The notes beneath the pieces were generated by a model. That model searched no databases, was not told where the DNA came from, and was given only the letters and a program-made list of their open reading frames with translations. This document shows, piece by piece, positions 34,301 to 42,062 of a stretch of 64,000 nucleotides of DNA. The stretch covers positions 34,994 through 98,993 of the forward strand of contig JACRDT010000004.1 in NCBI GenBank assembly GCA_016212795.1, given 5' to 3'. The stretch comes from Elusimicrobiota bacterium. GTDB taxonomy: Bacteria > Elusimicrobiota > Elusimicrobia > UBA1565 > UBA9628. The position numbers and the translations under genes are program-made. How positions within the stretch are numbered: the stretch's first letter is position 1; every line of letters begins with the position of its first letter.

Positions 34301-34422
34301 AAGACCGTGACCGTCGAACCCGCGGGGAACCCCGCAGGGCAAGTCAGCGTTCCGGAGATGGACCCTGTAGAGGCCCAGGCAGATGGGACGGCGAGCATGA
34401 GAACGGCGAGAAGGCGCAACAT
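28393..34422 (-). CDS. Giant secreted FN3/Ig-repeat protein ending in a PorV-like barrel segment
   Basis: About 2009 residues with signal peptide MLRLLAVLMLAVPSAWAS. The body is a chain of fibronectin type III-like domains (repeated AVSFNVYRS, GTYYYQVSG, APRDFEAL, YYYAVTAKD patterns) mixed with Ig-like units (RIALSGVEEG, YVLLASATDRAGN, SVSFVLD). The last 100 or so residues (YSLGSNLALRAGYASSHG, GLDYSMTPFGGLGNSHRISL) match the C-terminus of PorV/PorQ-type outer-membrane barrels and end in Phe, a usual barrel end. Probably a surface adhesin or a protein docked at the outer membrane. TAATAT at about 34556-34551 is a possible -10, leaving a leader of over 100 nt; a longer GTG start at 34527 is not favoured. 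Confidence 0.85.
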   Translation of the reverse strand: MLRLLAVLMLAVPSAWASTGSISGTLTCPAGFPAGSTVTVFASTDMFRMDTFTMASYVSTGGTTLEYSMQVPAPNDFMVGALAGDMQVQPTPATALGIYQDYAKAPVSEGGSVSGIDFSLALDNEPPAAAFTFPVAGSTITALSTVAGTTSDNIGAEPSADMAAQDLTSGKWWDPRARVWIATTATPLYGGVGLDASGKPSAFSWTADLSTGAGGGWQLGGLAGYLAHGRQYRLHIRARDFVTLAQDPPSTVDFTWAGPTAETLLPGTPSNLNGSALGTSSMAWTWDLVAGAAGYTVHESSEGPRVAAVSTNSYVSMGLSTNTNYSACVSASNEYGESARTCLPYTLATLAAVPGKPAADMTGIDRVNWAWEANGNPAVQTLYALYLSTDDFETLLSTSPFETVLTEALSTGLDAGTTYFAMVRAFNRDQVPTDFSQTGSTATWPRPPEPPRDLAADIDLPARSVSLTWRPASTGTPAVSFNVYRSTAGEPGSFQLIRMTAGTSHLDSLSQPGTYYYQVSGTNDHGLEGAPSGTVWVSIPAPPDPPINAAAVLDIPNRAVALSWEPAATGVPAVSFNIYRSLGNEGGPFQLVYSTSGLSLIDSLSQSGTYYYRVAGVNIASLEGAPSAGVILAADFFAPAPIQDLRVVSSYPDRLEAELAWTASQDDFSGVARYILYVSSTGGFDAETSSYTIPSSVSLGATVAFTVAGSATQAFYAMVLSQDRAGNISGPSNNVVLDFVPPHIAAIDLAPGSIISRPRAVTADATDNVAIVQVALLVDGVPAGAPAAWPSSIIFDVSAFSDGPHTLAVRATDAGGNSATASVPVMVNYFPPASPVITSPAQNFTTSSAVIMAAGTAEPGVKVDVFVNGVAAGGATASSQGQFTLAAVFLPAEGAVLLTAAASDRRGSSPPASPINVILDFGPPGVPQYPTAQALGSGRILLTWLPPSGEVPAFYRVYRSTQETGLAPGSAPSLALRAADVGAEEFTDSTPEDGLYFYGITAVDAAMNEGVLSEAAPAVADRAAPSASILLPQSVAPLVPGLHLVHLSLSEVLATPPILTFTPEGRTPALVGLSAMEPALWQGTVTVAASINSDRAAFTFQGSDFVGNVGTDVIEGGTVALHTRGPAGTVALSSGLAAAGTQDISLSLDEPAVTTPTLSVTPFGQPAIPIGLVSAGSGNLWTGSLSITAGTGDGQANIGYWAQDSAGNISTALSGGATFFVIDTAPPAAPRDFEALARPGGVIELGWSAPSGERPARYFVYRDGARLTSVAPAVDASAGFLDSPTEARHSYEVTAVDWAGNEGPPTSAASATADRTLPAAPFDLAASTKTVDGRDVIELGWAPGLGEAASLFRVFRATSPIVGTAGPAFQAAFPPFLDLPAEDGLYYYAVTAKDAAGNESGLSNQFDILFENAAPRIELTGVSDGGFYRQDVFPSFQAFDLNLDAGSLAASLDGAPFTSGSGVSAEGAHTLLVGAADTGGHASQRTVAFTIDKTPPRIALSGVEEGSLLHSSFSAVIAVTDLSPFTTGHVLENLTLQTAAAFSSGDRVDVDGSYVLLASATDRAGNTATRSVSFVLDSAPREPKDLSIRVEEGAGADLSWTKPESDVLAYRVYRDGNRISSSLEPALTFRDPGYSADAAHVYEVAAVDRVGQAGPRARVTVPPIGVSLAGYGISLDGQEALTRGFADTIRVSLINKDSQARILGPTVLELSANGQAAGRAEASDSSVDSGGSREVSAAVWVSTGLGAQASLKVSVRLPSEDGTSAVLVKSMALSVRDPVGPVVEAFAESLIRGALAKVRVRFNNRGSAPLEVKTAVAEGLTPTATDEVTASLKTLEGMVLSQAGLAQTGNGVVGRVENDKLTYYAVIEPGTGFLFDPVEVAVPESAGASLKVEGRVRGFTGVQSQAAVSMASYTCPGLGVTLGLDVKTRPYAKTAEVGMGTEYSLGSNLALRAGYASSHGAMSGSTKANDLAGLAAGFGVKAYGIGLDYSMTPFGGLGNSHRISLGARF

Positions 34423-34639
34423 GCGAGGAGGCGGGCAATCCGGGGATGAAGCTGTTTTCGAAGGGCGGCAGGAAAGCCGGGGGATGCGGGTCTCGGCAGG
34501 CCCTTTCTCGGTGTTCAAGTGATTCACGAACGACCGGCTCGGCGCAAGGCCATATTACTATGTCCTTGCGGCATGCATCAATACGTAGGAATACGAATGG
34601 ACCCGGGTAGAATCACGGCATGGTGCGCGGCCGTCATCG
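34423..34639 (-). other. Gap between CAP lipoprotein gene and giant protein gene
   Basis: About 217 bp. It holds a candidate minus-strand -10 (TAATAT, 34556-34551) and a leader for the giant protein gene. No terminator with a T-run or other feature stands out. Confidence 0.4.
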
Positions 34640-36268
34640 TCAATCAGCGGCGACGAGCATGACGATGACGTAGGATCCGCCGCCGCGCGGGTCGGGGCGG
34701 AACGCGGCGCCCGCGGCCCAGGCTCTCGGGGCCGGTTCGGACGCCTGGGCCGGCAGCACGAAATCCTCGGGGTCGGGCACGAGCTGCAGGCTGGCATGGA
34801 CGGACCCCCGCCACTGCGCGGCCTCGACGGCCGAGCGCAGGTCGGTGTCGAGGACGGCGATCTCGGACCCGGCGGGGGCGGCGAGGGCTTTCTCCGCCAG
34901 GGCCTTGGCGGCCCGCAGGAGCTGGGGGGGGATTTCGGCCGCGGGCATGGAGAGCCTCAGGCGTTCGTTGCCCACCTTCTCGGCCAGCTCCTGTTCGACC
35001 GCCTCGGGAGACAGGAGGCGCTGCGGGACCGAGAGCTCCTCGGCCACGAAGAAATCGGGCTTCGAGCCTCCGGGTTCGACCGACGCCCCGATGCCGGCGT
35101 GCGTGTAGCGCAGGTCCAGCATGGCCGCCCGATGCGCGGGGCTGGCCATCAGGGCCTGGTGGGCGTCCCAGACCGTCTCGCCTGAGGCGAGGACCTCGCC
35201 CAGGGCGCGCGCCGCGTACCCGGCCTCCTGGGCCCGCTCCGCCGGCCCCCGGCCGTCGGGGGAGAGGTGGGCCAGCTTGTTCATGCCGCGCAGCTCGCCG
35301 CTCCAGCGCCGCGCCACCTGGGCCAGCGCCGGGTCGGGCGCCACGGGCGGCAGGCCGCGCCGGCCGCGCTCCTGGGTGAGGAGGACGAGGAGGGCGCTTT
35401 CCGCCTCGTCCGCCGAGGAGGCCTTGATGTTCTGGACCGCGGGCCGCACGACGCGGTCGGGCACGGGGACGCCCGCGTTCACTTGGAAGAGCGCCAGGAC
35501 CTTGGGGCCGTCGGCGCCGTCCGCCATGACCTCGATCCAGTACAGGCCTTTCTCGGCCGGCTGGAAATACGAGAAGAAGCGCCCGTTGGGAAGGACGTTG
35601 GCGGGTCCGGGCGCGGGGTCGTTGAAGACCGGGAGGCTCTCGATCGCGCCGCCCGTCCTCATGGAGAAGACCCGCGGCGACCGGAACCCGCCGGCGATCT
35701 CGAAGGCGAGCTTGGCGAGAGACCCCGGTTCGACGCGGCGCGCCACGCGCTCGAGCCGCACCCCCCGCTCCACGCCCAGCAGGACCCAGGCCGACCGCAG
35801 CCAGCCCTGGGAGGCGCGGCCCACGCCGAAGCGGTCCGCGCGGCGCTGCTGGAACTCGCGAGCGACGCTGTCCAGGAAGGCGCCCGGGCCCCACCCCGAG
35901 GTGCAGGCGATGATGGAGTCCGCGCCCAGCTCGGGGCAGCCCGCGTGCTGGAGCGCGGCCTCCTCGACCCACTGGGGCCAGTACTCGCAGCGCTCTCCGA
36001 GGTGGGCCGCCAGGAGCCCGGCGGCACGCTCCAGGCAGGCGTCCGGCGCCGGCGGCTTGCTGACCGCCCGGCCGAGCCGCTCCAGCGTCACCCGGGTCCA
36101 GCGGCCCGGCTGGCCCGGGTCGTCGGCGTAGGCCTCGGCCGCGGGGCCGGGGAATCTCAGCTCCTGGGGGTCCTGCTGGCGTCCCGGGCCGCACCCCGCG
36201 GAAAGCAGGGCGAGCAGGCACGCCAGCCAGAGCCTGCCCCAAGACCTCATCGGGAGGGTTCGGCCCAT
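34640..36268 (-). CDS. Lipoprotein with CAP/SCP domain
   Basis: A 542-residue lipoprotein: LWLACLLALLSAGCG gives a lipobox Cys. About residues 30-290 are of unknown fold. About 300-430 form a CAP (SCP/PR-1-like) domain with LTQERGRRGLPPVAPDPALA, LAHLSPDGRGPAERA and MASPAHRAAMLD, whose His residues are the CAP hallmark. These domains occur in secreted proteins of unclear enzymology. The ATG at 36268 overlaps the hypA stop by TGATG-type geometry; 36250 is an alternative that gives a shorter signal peptide. Confidence 0.8.
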   Translation of the reverse strand: MGRTLPMRSWGRLWLACLLALLSAGCGPGRQQDPQELRFPGPAAEAYADDPGQPGRWTRVTLERLGRAVSKPPAPDACLERAAGLLAAHLGERCEYWPQWVEEAALQHAGCPELGADSIIACTSGWGPGAFLDSVAREFQQRRADRFGVGRASQGWLRSAWVLLGVERGVRLERVARRVEPGSLAKLAFEIAGGFRSPRVFSMRTGGAIESLPVFNDPAPGPANVLPNGRFFSYFQPAEKGLYWIEVMADGADGPKVLALFQVNAGVPVPDRVVRPAVQNIKASSADEAESALLVLLTQERGRRGLPPVAPDPALAQVARRWSGELRGMNKLAHLSPDGRGPAERAQEAGYAARALGEVLASGETVWDAHQALMASPAHRAAMLDLRYTHAGIGASVEPGGSKPDFFVAEELSVPQRLLSPEAVEQELAEKVGNERLRLSMPAAEIPPQLLRAAKALAEKALAAPAGSEIAVLDTDLRSAVEAAQWRGSVHASLQLVPDPEDFVLPAQASEPAPRAWAAGAAFRPDPRGGGSYVIVMLVAAD

Positions 36269-36633
36269 CAGTCGAGCACGAGCTGGAGCTCTTGCACGCC
36301 GCGGCCGCCCTTGAGGGGCGCCAGAGCCTTGCACTTGGGGCATTCGGCGACCGGCATGGCGTCGTGCGGGTCGATCTCGCCTTCCTGGTAGGCCTGCTTG
36401 AGGCCGCAGGCCGGGCATTCCAGCGTGGGGTAGACCAGCTCCAGCTCGAGCTTCGCGCCCGCCAGCTGGGTCTCCCGGCATTCGACGGCGAAGCCCTGGC
36501 GGAAAGCGTCCTCGGAGTGCATCTCCAGCAGGCCGATGCGGATGCGGACCTTGCTCACGCGGGCGTCCTTGGGGAGCTTCTCCGTTTGGAGGATGGAGTG
36601 GACGATGTCGTGGATGAGGGCGTGTTCGTGCAT
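36268..36633 (-). CDS. hypA: Hydrogenase nickel metallochaperone HypA
   Basis: A 121-residue HypA/HybF. The N-terminal MHEHALI contains the nickel-binding His2-Glu3, and the zinc site has the two Cys pairs CPAC and CPKC. It would deliver nickel to the [NiFe] hydrogenase encoded at 60793-63276. No hypB, C, D, E or F is in the window, so maturation depends on genes elsewhere. It is followed by the CAP lipoprotein gene, likely co-transcribed by chance. Confidence 0.95.
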   Translation of the reverse strand: MHEHALIHDIVHSILQTEKLPKDARVSKVRIRIGLLEMHSEDAFRQGFAVECRETQLAGAKLELELVYPTLECPACGLKQAYQEGEIDPHDAMPVAECPKCKALAPLKGGRGVQELQLVLD

Positions 36634-36769
36634 GGGACGGGCCTCCGTGGGGCGCTTGGTCCTTTATAGCACTTTGCGCGCCGCGATGGGACACGCGATG
36701 GGACGGCCTTGAGCCCCGGGAGCGCGGTATGCTATGTTCTGGGGACGACGGACGAATGAGGAGGGCGGC

Positions 36770-37234
36770 ATGCCCACGCTGGTCCATGACAAGGTCGACG
36801 AGGTCCTTCGGTTCGCGATCGCCAACGAGGAAGCGGCGGTCGATTTCTACACCCGGCTGGCGTCGGGTCCCCACCAGCCGGGCTTGAAGGAGCTCTTCCT
36901 CGAGTTCGCGGCCGAGGAGAAAAAGCACAAGGCCAGGCTCGAGAAGGTCCGCTCCGGCAAGAAGCTCCTCAAGTCCGGCGCGGCCATCGCCCGCTCCATC
37001 GACCTCGAGGACTACTCCACGCCCCCGGCGCCGACCGGCTCCCTGGACCTGCAGGAAGCCCTCCTGCTGGCGATGAAGAAGGAGAAGGCGGCCTTCACCC
37101 TCTACATGGACATGGCCGACGCGGCTTGCGAGAAGGAGATCAAGGACCTCTTCTTGTCTTTGGCCCGCCAGGAGGCCAACCACCGGTCCCGCTTCGAGCG
37201 GGAGTACGACCGGCGCGTCCGGCCCGATAATTAG
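36770..37234 (+). CDS. Rubrerythrin-like ferritin-family protein
   Basis: A 154-residue four-helix protein with two Glu-rich iron-ligand repeats: NEEAAVDFYTRLA...EFAAEEKKHKARLE and KEKAAFTLYMDMA...LARQEANHRSRFE, the E-x6-Y and E-x2-H pattern of the erythrin diiron site. No rubredoxin domain is attached. Such proteins remove peroxide in anaerobes. GAGGAGGG lies about 5 nt before the ATG at 36770. The stop overlaps by 3-4 nt that of the convergent nfnB gene. Confidence 0.88.
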   Translation: MPTLVHDKVDEVLRFAIANEEAAVDFYTRLASGPHQPGLKELFLEFAAEEKKHKARLEKVRSGKKLLKSGAAIARSIDLEDYSTPPAPTGSLDLQEALLLAMKKEKAAFTLYMDMADAACEKEIKDLFLSLARQEANHRSRFEREYDRRVRPDN

Positions 37235-38730
37235 CCGCGCAGGAACCTGTCCATCTCGGCGGCGGCGGTGCGCGCGTCGCCCATGGCCAGGATGACGGTG
37301 GCCCCGCCCCGGATGATGTCCCCGCCCGCCCACACGCCGGGCAGGTTGGTGGCCATGGTCTTCCAGTCCACGTCCACGTTGCCCCACTTGCCCATCTTGA
37401 GGCCGGGCGTGGTCTGGCCGATGAGGGGGTTGGGGCTCTGGCCGATGGACATGACCACCAGATCGACCTCCTTGACGTACTCCGAGCCCTTGATGGGCAC
37501 CGGGCGCCGGCGGCCGGATGAGTCGGGCTCGCCTAGCTCCATCTTGAGGCACTCCATGGCCTTGACCCGCCCGCGCTCGTCGCCGATGAATTTCGTCGGG
37601 GCCTGGAGGTAGTGGAACTCGATGCCCTCCTCCTCGGCGTGGTGGATCTCCTCGAGCCTCGCCGGCATCTCCTCGGAGGAACGGCGGTAGATGATGGCGG
37701 CCCAGTCCGCGCCGAGCCTCTTGGCGTTGCGCACCGAGTCCATGGCGACGTTGCCGCCGCCGATGACGGCCACCTTCCTGCCCAGCAGCATGGGCGTGTC
37801 GTAGTTGGGGAAGTCGTAGGCCTTCATGAGGTTGACGCGGGTGAGGTACTCGTTGGCCGAGTAGACGCCGACGAGGTTCTCGCCCGGGATCTTCATGAAG
37901 TTGGGCAGGCCCGCCCCGGTCCCGATGAAAAAGGCCTGGTAGCCGCCCTCCTTGAGGTCGTCGAGGGTGGCGGTGCGGCCCACCACGAAGTTCATGCGCA
38001 GCTCGACGCCGAGCTTCCTGAGGTAGTCCACCTCGGCCTCGAGGATGCGCTTGGGCAGGCGGAACTCGGGGATGCCGTAGACCAGCACCCCGCCGGCGGT
38101 GTGGAGGGCCTCGAAGACCGTCACCTGGTGGCCGGCCTTGGCCAGGTCGCCGGCCACGGTCAGGCCCGCGGGACCGGCGCCGAACACCGCCACCTTCTTG
38201 CCCGTCGACGAGGGTAGCGCCGGGATGACGACCTTGCCTTTCTCCCGCTCGTAGTCCGCCGCGAAGCGCTCCAGGTTGCCGATGGCCACCGGCGTGCCGG
38301 CCGCCTTCTTCATGGTGCAGACGGCCTCGCACTGGACCTCCTGCGGGCAGACGCGGCCGCAGATGGCGGGGAGGCTGTTGGTCTCCTTGAGCTTGCGCGC
38401 GGCCGCCTCGAACTCGCCCTTCTCGATGAGCTTGATGAAGGACGGGATGTCGATGGCCACGGGGCAACCGGCCACGCAGGGCGAGTTGGGGCAGTCGAGG
38501 CAGCGTTTCGCCTCGAGCAGGGCCGCCGCCGCGGGCAGGCCCTGGTTGACCTCGCCGAAATCCGAGCTGCGCACCTCGGCCGGGCGCTCCGGCATCTTCT
38601 GGCGAGGGATCCTGGCGCGTTCCTTGGCCGGCATGGACTTGCGCAGCTCCTTGCGCCACTCCAGGTCGAACCCGGCTTTCAGCCGCGCCTTGACGTCTTC
38701 GGGGAGCTCTTTCTTCTTTTCTTCCGCCAT
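37231..38730 (-). CDS. nfnB: NfnB / glutamate synthase small-subunit-like flavoprotein
   Basis: A 499-residue protein. N-terminal Cys clusters (RCLDCPNSPCVAGCPV, ICGRVCPQEVQCEAVC) bind two [4Fe-4S]. The FAD domain is VAVFGAGPAGLTVAGDLA and the NADPH domain is VAVIGGGNVAMDSVRNA; it ends with GDIIRGGATVILAMGDAR. This is the large subunit of NADH-dependent ferredoxin:NADP oxidoreductase (Nfn, electron-bifurcating) or the related GltD/SudA. The preceding gene encodes the matching small subunit, which favours NfnAB. Confidence 0.92.
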   Translation of the reverse strand: MAEEKKKELPEDVKARLKAGFDLEWRKELRKSMPAKERARIPRQKMPERPAEVRSSDFGEVNQGLPAAAALLEAKRCLDCPNSPCVAGCPVAIDIPSFIKLIEKGEFEAAARKLKETNSLPAICGRVCPQEVQCEAVCTMKKAAGTPVAIGNLERFAADYEREKGKVVIPALPSSTGKKVAVFGAGPAGLTVAGDLAKAGHQVTVFEALHTAGGVLVYGIPEFRLPKRILEAEVDYLRKLGVELRMNFVVGRTATLDDLKEGGYQAFFIGTGAGLPNFMKIPGENLVGVYSANEYLTRVNLMKAYDFPNYDTPMLLGRKVAVIGGGNVAMDSVRNAKRLGADWAAIIYRRSSEEMPARLEEIHHAEEEGIEFHYLQAPTKFIGDERGRVKAMECLKMELGEPDSSGRRRPVPIKGSEYVKEVDLVVMSIGQSPNPLIGQTTPGLKMGKWGNVDVDWKTMATNLPGVWAGGDIIRGGATVILAMGDARTAAAEMDRFLRG

Positions 38731-38739
38731 CTCATTGCC

Positions 38740-39582
38740 TCACGCGCACGGCGCCAGCTGGGTGCGCTCCCAGTAACAGAGCGATCTGATCTCGTCGTCG
38801 AGATAGGACTTCCTCCGGGCGAAGAGCTCGGCCCAATCCACGGCGTGGCCGTCGAAATCCGGGCCGTCGACGCAGGCGAACCTGGTCTTGCCCTCGACCG
38901 CGCACCGGCACGCGCCGCACATCCCGGTCCCGTCCACCATGATGGGGTTGAGGCTCACCATGGTCTTGATCCCGGCGGGCCGGGTGGCCTCGCAGGCCGA
39001 GTACATCAGGTAGGTGCAGCCGATGGCCACGGCCCGGTCGACCTTGGCGCCCTCGGCGAGCAGGGACTTGATCTTGGCCGGGACGTAGTCCTTCGTGGCG
39101 AAGCGGTGGTCCCGGGCCGACACCAGGAAGCGGTCGCTCACCTTGCGGAGCTTCTCCTCCCAGTACAGGAGGTAGCCCGCCTTCACGTCGATGAGGGTGA
39201 TGACCTTGTTGCCGGCCTCCTTGAGGGCGCGGGCGATGGGGTAGATGGCGGCGATCCCGAAGCAGCCCCCGGCCAGCAGGACCGTGCCGTAGTTCTGGAT
39301 GTCCGAGGGCTTGCCCAGGGGGCCGACGAAGACCGGGATCTCGTCGCCGGCCGACAGCCGGGCGAGCTTGTGCGTCGTGGTCCCGACGGTCATGAACACC
39401 GCCGTCACCGAGCCCTTCTCGCGGTCCCAATCCGCGATGGTCAGCGGGATGCGCTCGCCCCGCTCGTCGGGCATGACCATCACGAACTGCCCGGGGAGGC
39501 TCTTGCGGGCGACTTCGGGGGCCGAGACCTCCAGCACGTGGAGGTTCGGCACCAGCCGTTCGCGTCTGAGTATCTTGGCCAT
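38740..39582 (-). CDS. nfnA: NfnA / ferredoxin-NADP reductase-type subunit
   Basis: A 280-residue flavoprotein: FAD domain with IPLTIADWD, NAD-binding GTVLLAGGCFGIAAIYPIARAL, and C-terminal [2Fe-2S] site MCGACRCAVEGKTRFACVDGP with the ligands CGAC...C. Matches the small subunit of Nfn/SudB. The ATG overlaps the NuoG-like stop by 1 nt (TGATG). With nfnB it forms a bifurcating transhydrogenase linking NADH, NADPH and ferredoxin. Confidence 0.92.
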   Translation of the reverse strand: MAKILRRERLVPNLHVLEVSAPEVARKSLPGQFVMVMPDERGERIPLTIADWDREKGSVTAVFMTVGTTTHKLARLSAGDEIPVFVGPLGKPSDIQNYGTVLLAGGCFGIAAIYPIARALKEAGNKVITLIDVKAGYLLYWEEKLRKVSDRFLVSARDHRFATKDYVPAKIKSLLAEGAKVDRAVAIGCTYLMYSACEATRPAGIKTMVSLNPIMVDGTGMCGACRCAVEGKTRFACVDGPDFDGHAVDWAELFARRKSYLDDEIRSLCYWERTQLAPCA

Positions 39583-42062
39583 CAGTTCACCCTCGTGATC
39601 TTGACCCGGGCGCTCCCGGCGGCCGCGGCGGAGAGCCTTGAAAAGCCCGAGAGCCCGTGGTCGAGTCTGCTCACGGCCGCGACGCCCTTGGGCATCCCGG
39701 CCGTGATGCGCACGACCGCCTCCATCGTCCCCGAGGAGGACTCCACGTGGGCCGTCGCGCCTTCCTGGAGGCCGGCGCCGGCCGCGTCCTCGGGCCCGAT
39801 CTTGATCCAGCCCGGGTCGCGCAGGACCTTGAAGTCCGGGCTCGTCTGGCACAGGGCCAGGGTGCGGTAGTAGTCGGGCGAGTACTCGCCCAGCAGCACC
39901 AGCGGGTACTCCCCGGCCTTGTCCGCCGGCCCTCCCGGCGGGCAGGCCGCGAGGAAGCCCTGGCCGCCCTCCTCCCGGACGGCGAGGAGGCCTTCCTCGT
40001 CGATGCGCTCCTTGATGCGGTCGGCGCCCTCGAAGGCGCAGCCGTCCGCCCCCATGAGGCCGGCGAGCCGCGAGGCGATCCACCAGTCGGGCTTGGCCTC
40101 GCCGAGGGGCTCGATGGCCTTCATGGATTTCTGCGCCCTGCCCTCGAGGTTCACCCAGTTGCCCTCGGTCTCCGCGAACGTCGCGGCGGGCAGGACGGCG
40201 TCGGCCGCCTGGCAGGAGTCGTTCATGAAGCTGTCCTGGACGACGAGGAACTCGAGGCCGTGCTTCGCCGGCAGGCTGGCCGGGCCGGCCAGGTAGAGGG
40301 CCTTGAGCGTCCCCGCGGCCGCGGCTCGCAGGACGGCGGCCAGGTCCGGGGCCCCGGCCGCGCGGCGGCGCATGAGCAGCCACGCGCCGAAGGAGTCGCT
40401 CTCCTCGGCCAGCGGGAACAGGGCGGCTCCCGTCTGGAGCGCCAGGTTCCACAGGTTGGAGACGCACGCCTTGGTCCAGGGAGCGCCGCAGAGCCCCTGG
40501 CCGAACACGAGAGCGGCGGGACCTCCCTCGGCCAGCGCTCCGGCCAGCCGCCGGCAGTCCTCTTCCTTCACGCCGGCCGATTCGCAGCAGGCCGCCAGGG
40601 ACGAGCCGTCCAGGGAGCGCTTGAACGCGTCGAACCCCTTGAGGCCCGACGGAGCGCCCTTCTCCAGCAGGGCCTTGGAGACCGCGGCGAGCAGGGCGGG
40701 CTCGCCGCCCGGGCGCACCTTGAGCGACAGGGAGGCGTGGCGCGACATCGGGTCGTCCTTGGGGCCGACGACGAGCAGCCGGCCGCCGCGGCGGACGGCG
40801 TCGAGTATCTCGACCCAGGCCACGGGGTGGGAGACGGCGACGTTCTCGCCCAGCACCAGGATGGTCCTGGCCTTGGCCACGTCGGCCAGGGACGCCCGCG
40901 GGGGGGCTTTGAGCCCCCCGGCCGCGGCCGAGAGCTCGTCGAGGATGGACGGGCCCAGCGAGGCGACGATGCCGTCGGCCTTGAGCGCCGAGCGGCTGAA
41001 CAGGTCGAGGACGAAGAGGTCCTCCAGCGAGAGCTGCGACGAGGCCACCAGCGCCGCCTTGCCGGCGCGGGGCTTGAGCCCGGCGGCGACGAAGGCGAGG
41101 GCGGCGTCCCAGCCGGTCTCGACGAGCTTGCCGTCCTTCCTGATCATCGGCCTGCGCAGGCGCCTGGGGCTGGCGACCGTGTCCCGGAGCGTGAAGCGCC
41201 CCCGGACGCAGGCCTGGCCGCGGTTGACGGCGGGGGCCTCGAGGGAGGCATCGGGCCTGGAGGCGACGATGCGGCCTTGGAGGGTCTCCACGTCCAGCCG
41301 GCAGCCCACGCCGCAGTGCGGGCAGACCGTCTTGGCCACGGCGTCCGGCGGGGGCTCGTGGCGGCTGGCGCGCTCGGCCAGGGCCCCGGTCGGGCAGACG
41401 TCCACGCACGCGCCGCAGAACTGGCAGCCCGCGTCCATGAGCTTGCGGTCGAGCGCCGTGCCCACCACGGCCTCGGAGCCGCGCCGGACGATGGAGATGA
41501 CCGCCGCGCCGCGCACTTCGCGGCAGACGCGCACGCACCGGCCGCAGAGGATGCAGAGGTTGTAGTCCTGGATGAAGAACGGGTCGCCGCGGCGGACCTC
41601 CAGGCCGCGGTAGACCGAATCATAGGGGAGCGAATCGAGCTTGAGCTTCCCGACGACCTCCTGGAGCTCGCAGCGGCGGTTGGACGGGCAGAAGACGCAG
41701 CCCGTCACCTCCCCGACCTTGCGGATGGACGCCTTGTGGTCCTCGCACTTCTCCTTCTCGGCGCAGATCAGGCAGGCGTTGGGGTGCTCGGAGAGGATGA
41801 GCTCGAGGGTCTTGAGGCGCTGCAGGCGCAGAGGCTCGGAGTCGGTGACGACGGCCATGCCGTCCTCGGGGTAGGTGTTGCACGAGGGGTGCAGGCCGCT
41901 GCGGCCCTTGATCTCGACCACGCAGAGCCGGCAGGCGGCGTAGGGAGCCAGCCGCGGGTGGCTGCACAGGGCCGGGATGTAGATGCCGTTCTCCTTGGCG
42001 ATCTCGAGGACGGTCTTCGTCCCCTGGACCTCGAACCTGCGCCCGTCGATCGTGATGTTCAT
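39582..42062 (-). CDS. nuoG: NuoG-like iron-sulfur subunit without a molybdenum catalytic site
   Basis: An 826-residue protein. Residues 1-80 are a [2Fe-2S] ferredoxin (CRLCVVE), followed by a His-Cys cluster, two [4Fe-4S] (CILCGRCVRVCREV, CQFCGACVDVCPTGAL) and a CPHCGVGC-type cluster (about 250). The rest resembles a molybdopterin oxidoreductase but the Cys/Sec-His motif that ligates Mo in formate dehydrogenases is missing, as in NuoG. It is thus an electron-wire subunit partnering NuoE/F. ATGA overlap with nuoF. The terminal acceptor or catalytic partner is not encoded alongside, unless NfnAB is that partner. Confidence 0.87.
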   Translation of the reverse strand: MNITIDGRRFEVQGTKTVLEIAKENGIYIPALCSHPRLAPYAACRLCVVEIKGRSGLHPSCNTYPEDGMAVVTDSEPLRLQRLKTLELILSEHPNACLICAEKEKCEDHKASIRKVGEVTGCVFCPSNRRCELQEVVGKLKLDSLPYDSVYRGLEVRRGDPFFIQDYNLCILCGRCVRVCREVRGAAVISIVRRGSEAVVGTALDRKLMDAGCQFCGACVDVCPTGALAERASRHEPPPDAVAKTVCPHCGVGCRLDVETLQGRIVASRPDASLEAPAVNRGQACVRGRFTLRDTVASPRRLRRPMIRKDGKLVETGWDAALAFVAAGLKPRAGKAALVASSQLSLEDLFVLDLFSRSALKADGIVASLGPSILDELSAAAGGLKAPPRASLADVAKARTILVLGENVAVSHPVAWVEILDAVRRGGRLLVVGPKDDPMSRHASLSLKVRPGGEPALLAAVSKALLEKGAPSGLKGFDAFKRSLDGSSLAACCESAGVKEEDCRRLAGALAEGGPAALVFGQGLCGAPWTKACVSNLWNLALQTGAALFPLAEESDSFGAWLLMRRRAAGAPDLAAVLRAAAAGTLKALYLAGPASLPAKHGLEFLVVQDSFMNDSCQAADAVLPAATFAETEGNWVNLEGRAQKSMKAIEPLGEAKPDWWIASRLAGLMGADGCAFEGADRIKERIDEEGLLAVREEGGQGFLAACPPGGPADKAGEYPLVLLGEYSPDYYRTLALCQTSPDFKVLRDPGWIKIGPEDAAGAGLQEGATAHVESSSGTMEAVVRITAGMPKGVAAVSRLDHGLSGFSRLSAAAAGSARVKITRVN

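Noticed and set aside
34640..38659. A 1339-codon open frame on the minus strand spanning several genes
   Set aside because: It crosses hypA, the oppositely directed rubrerythrin-like gene and nfnB in a wrong frame; only its last part is the true CAP lipoprotein. High GC content keeps shadow frames open.
39582..42062. Annotation as a formate dehydrogenase alpha subunit
   Set aside because: The Mo-binding Cys/Sec-His motif after the CPHCGVGC cluster is missing, so NuoG-like is the better call.
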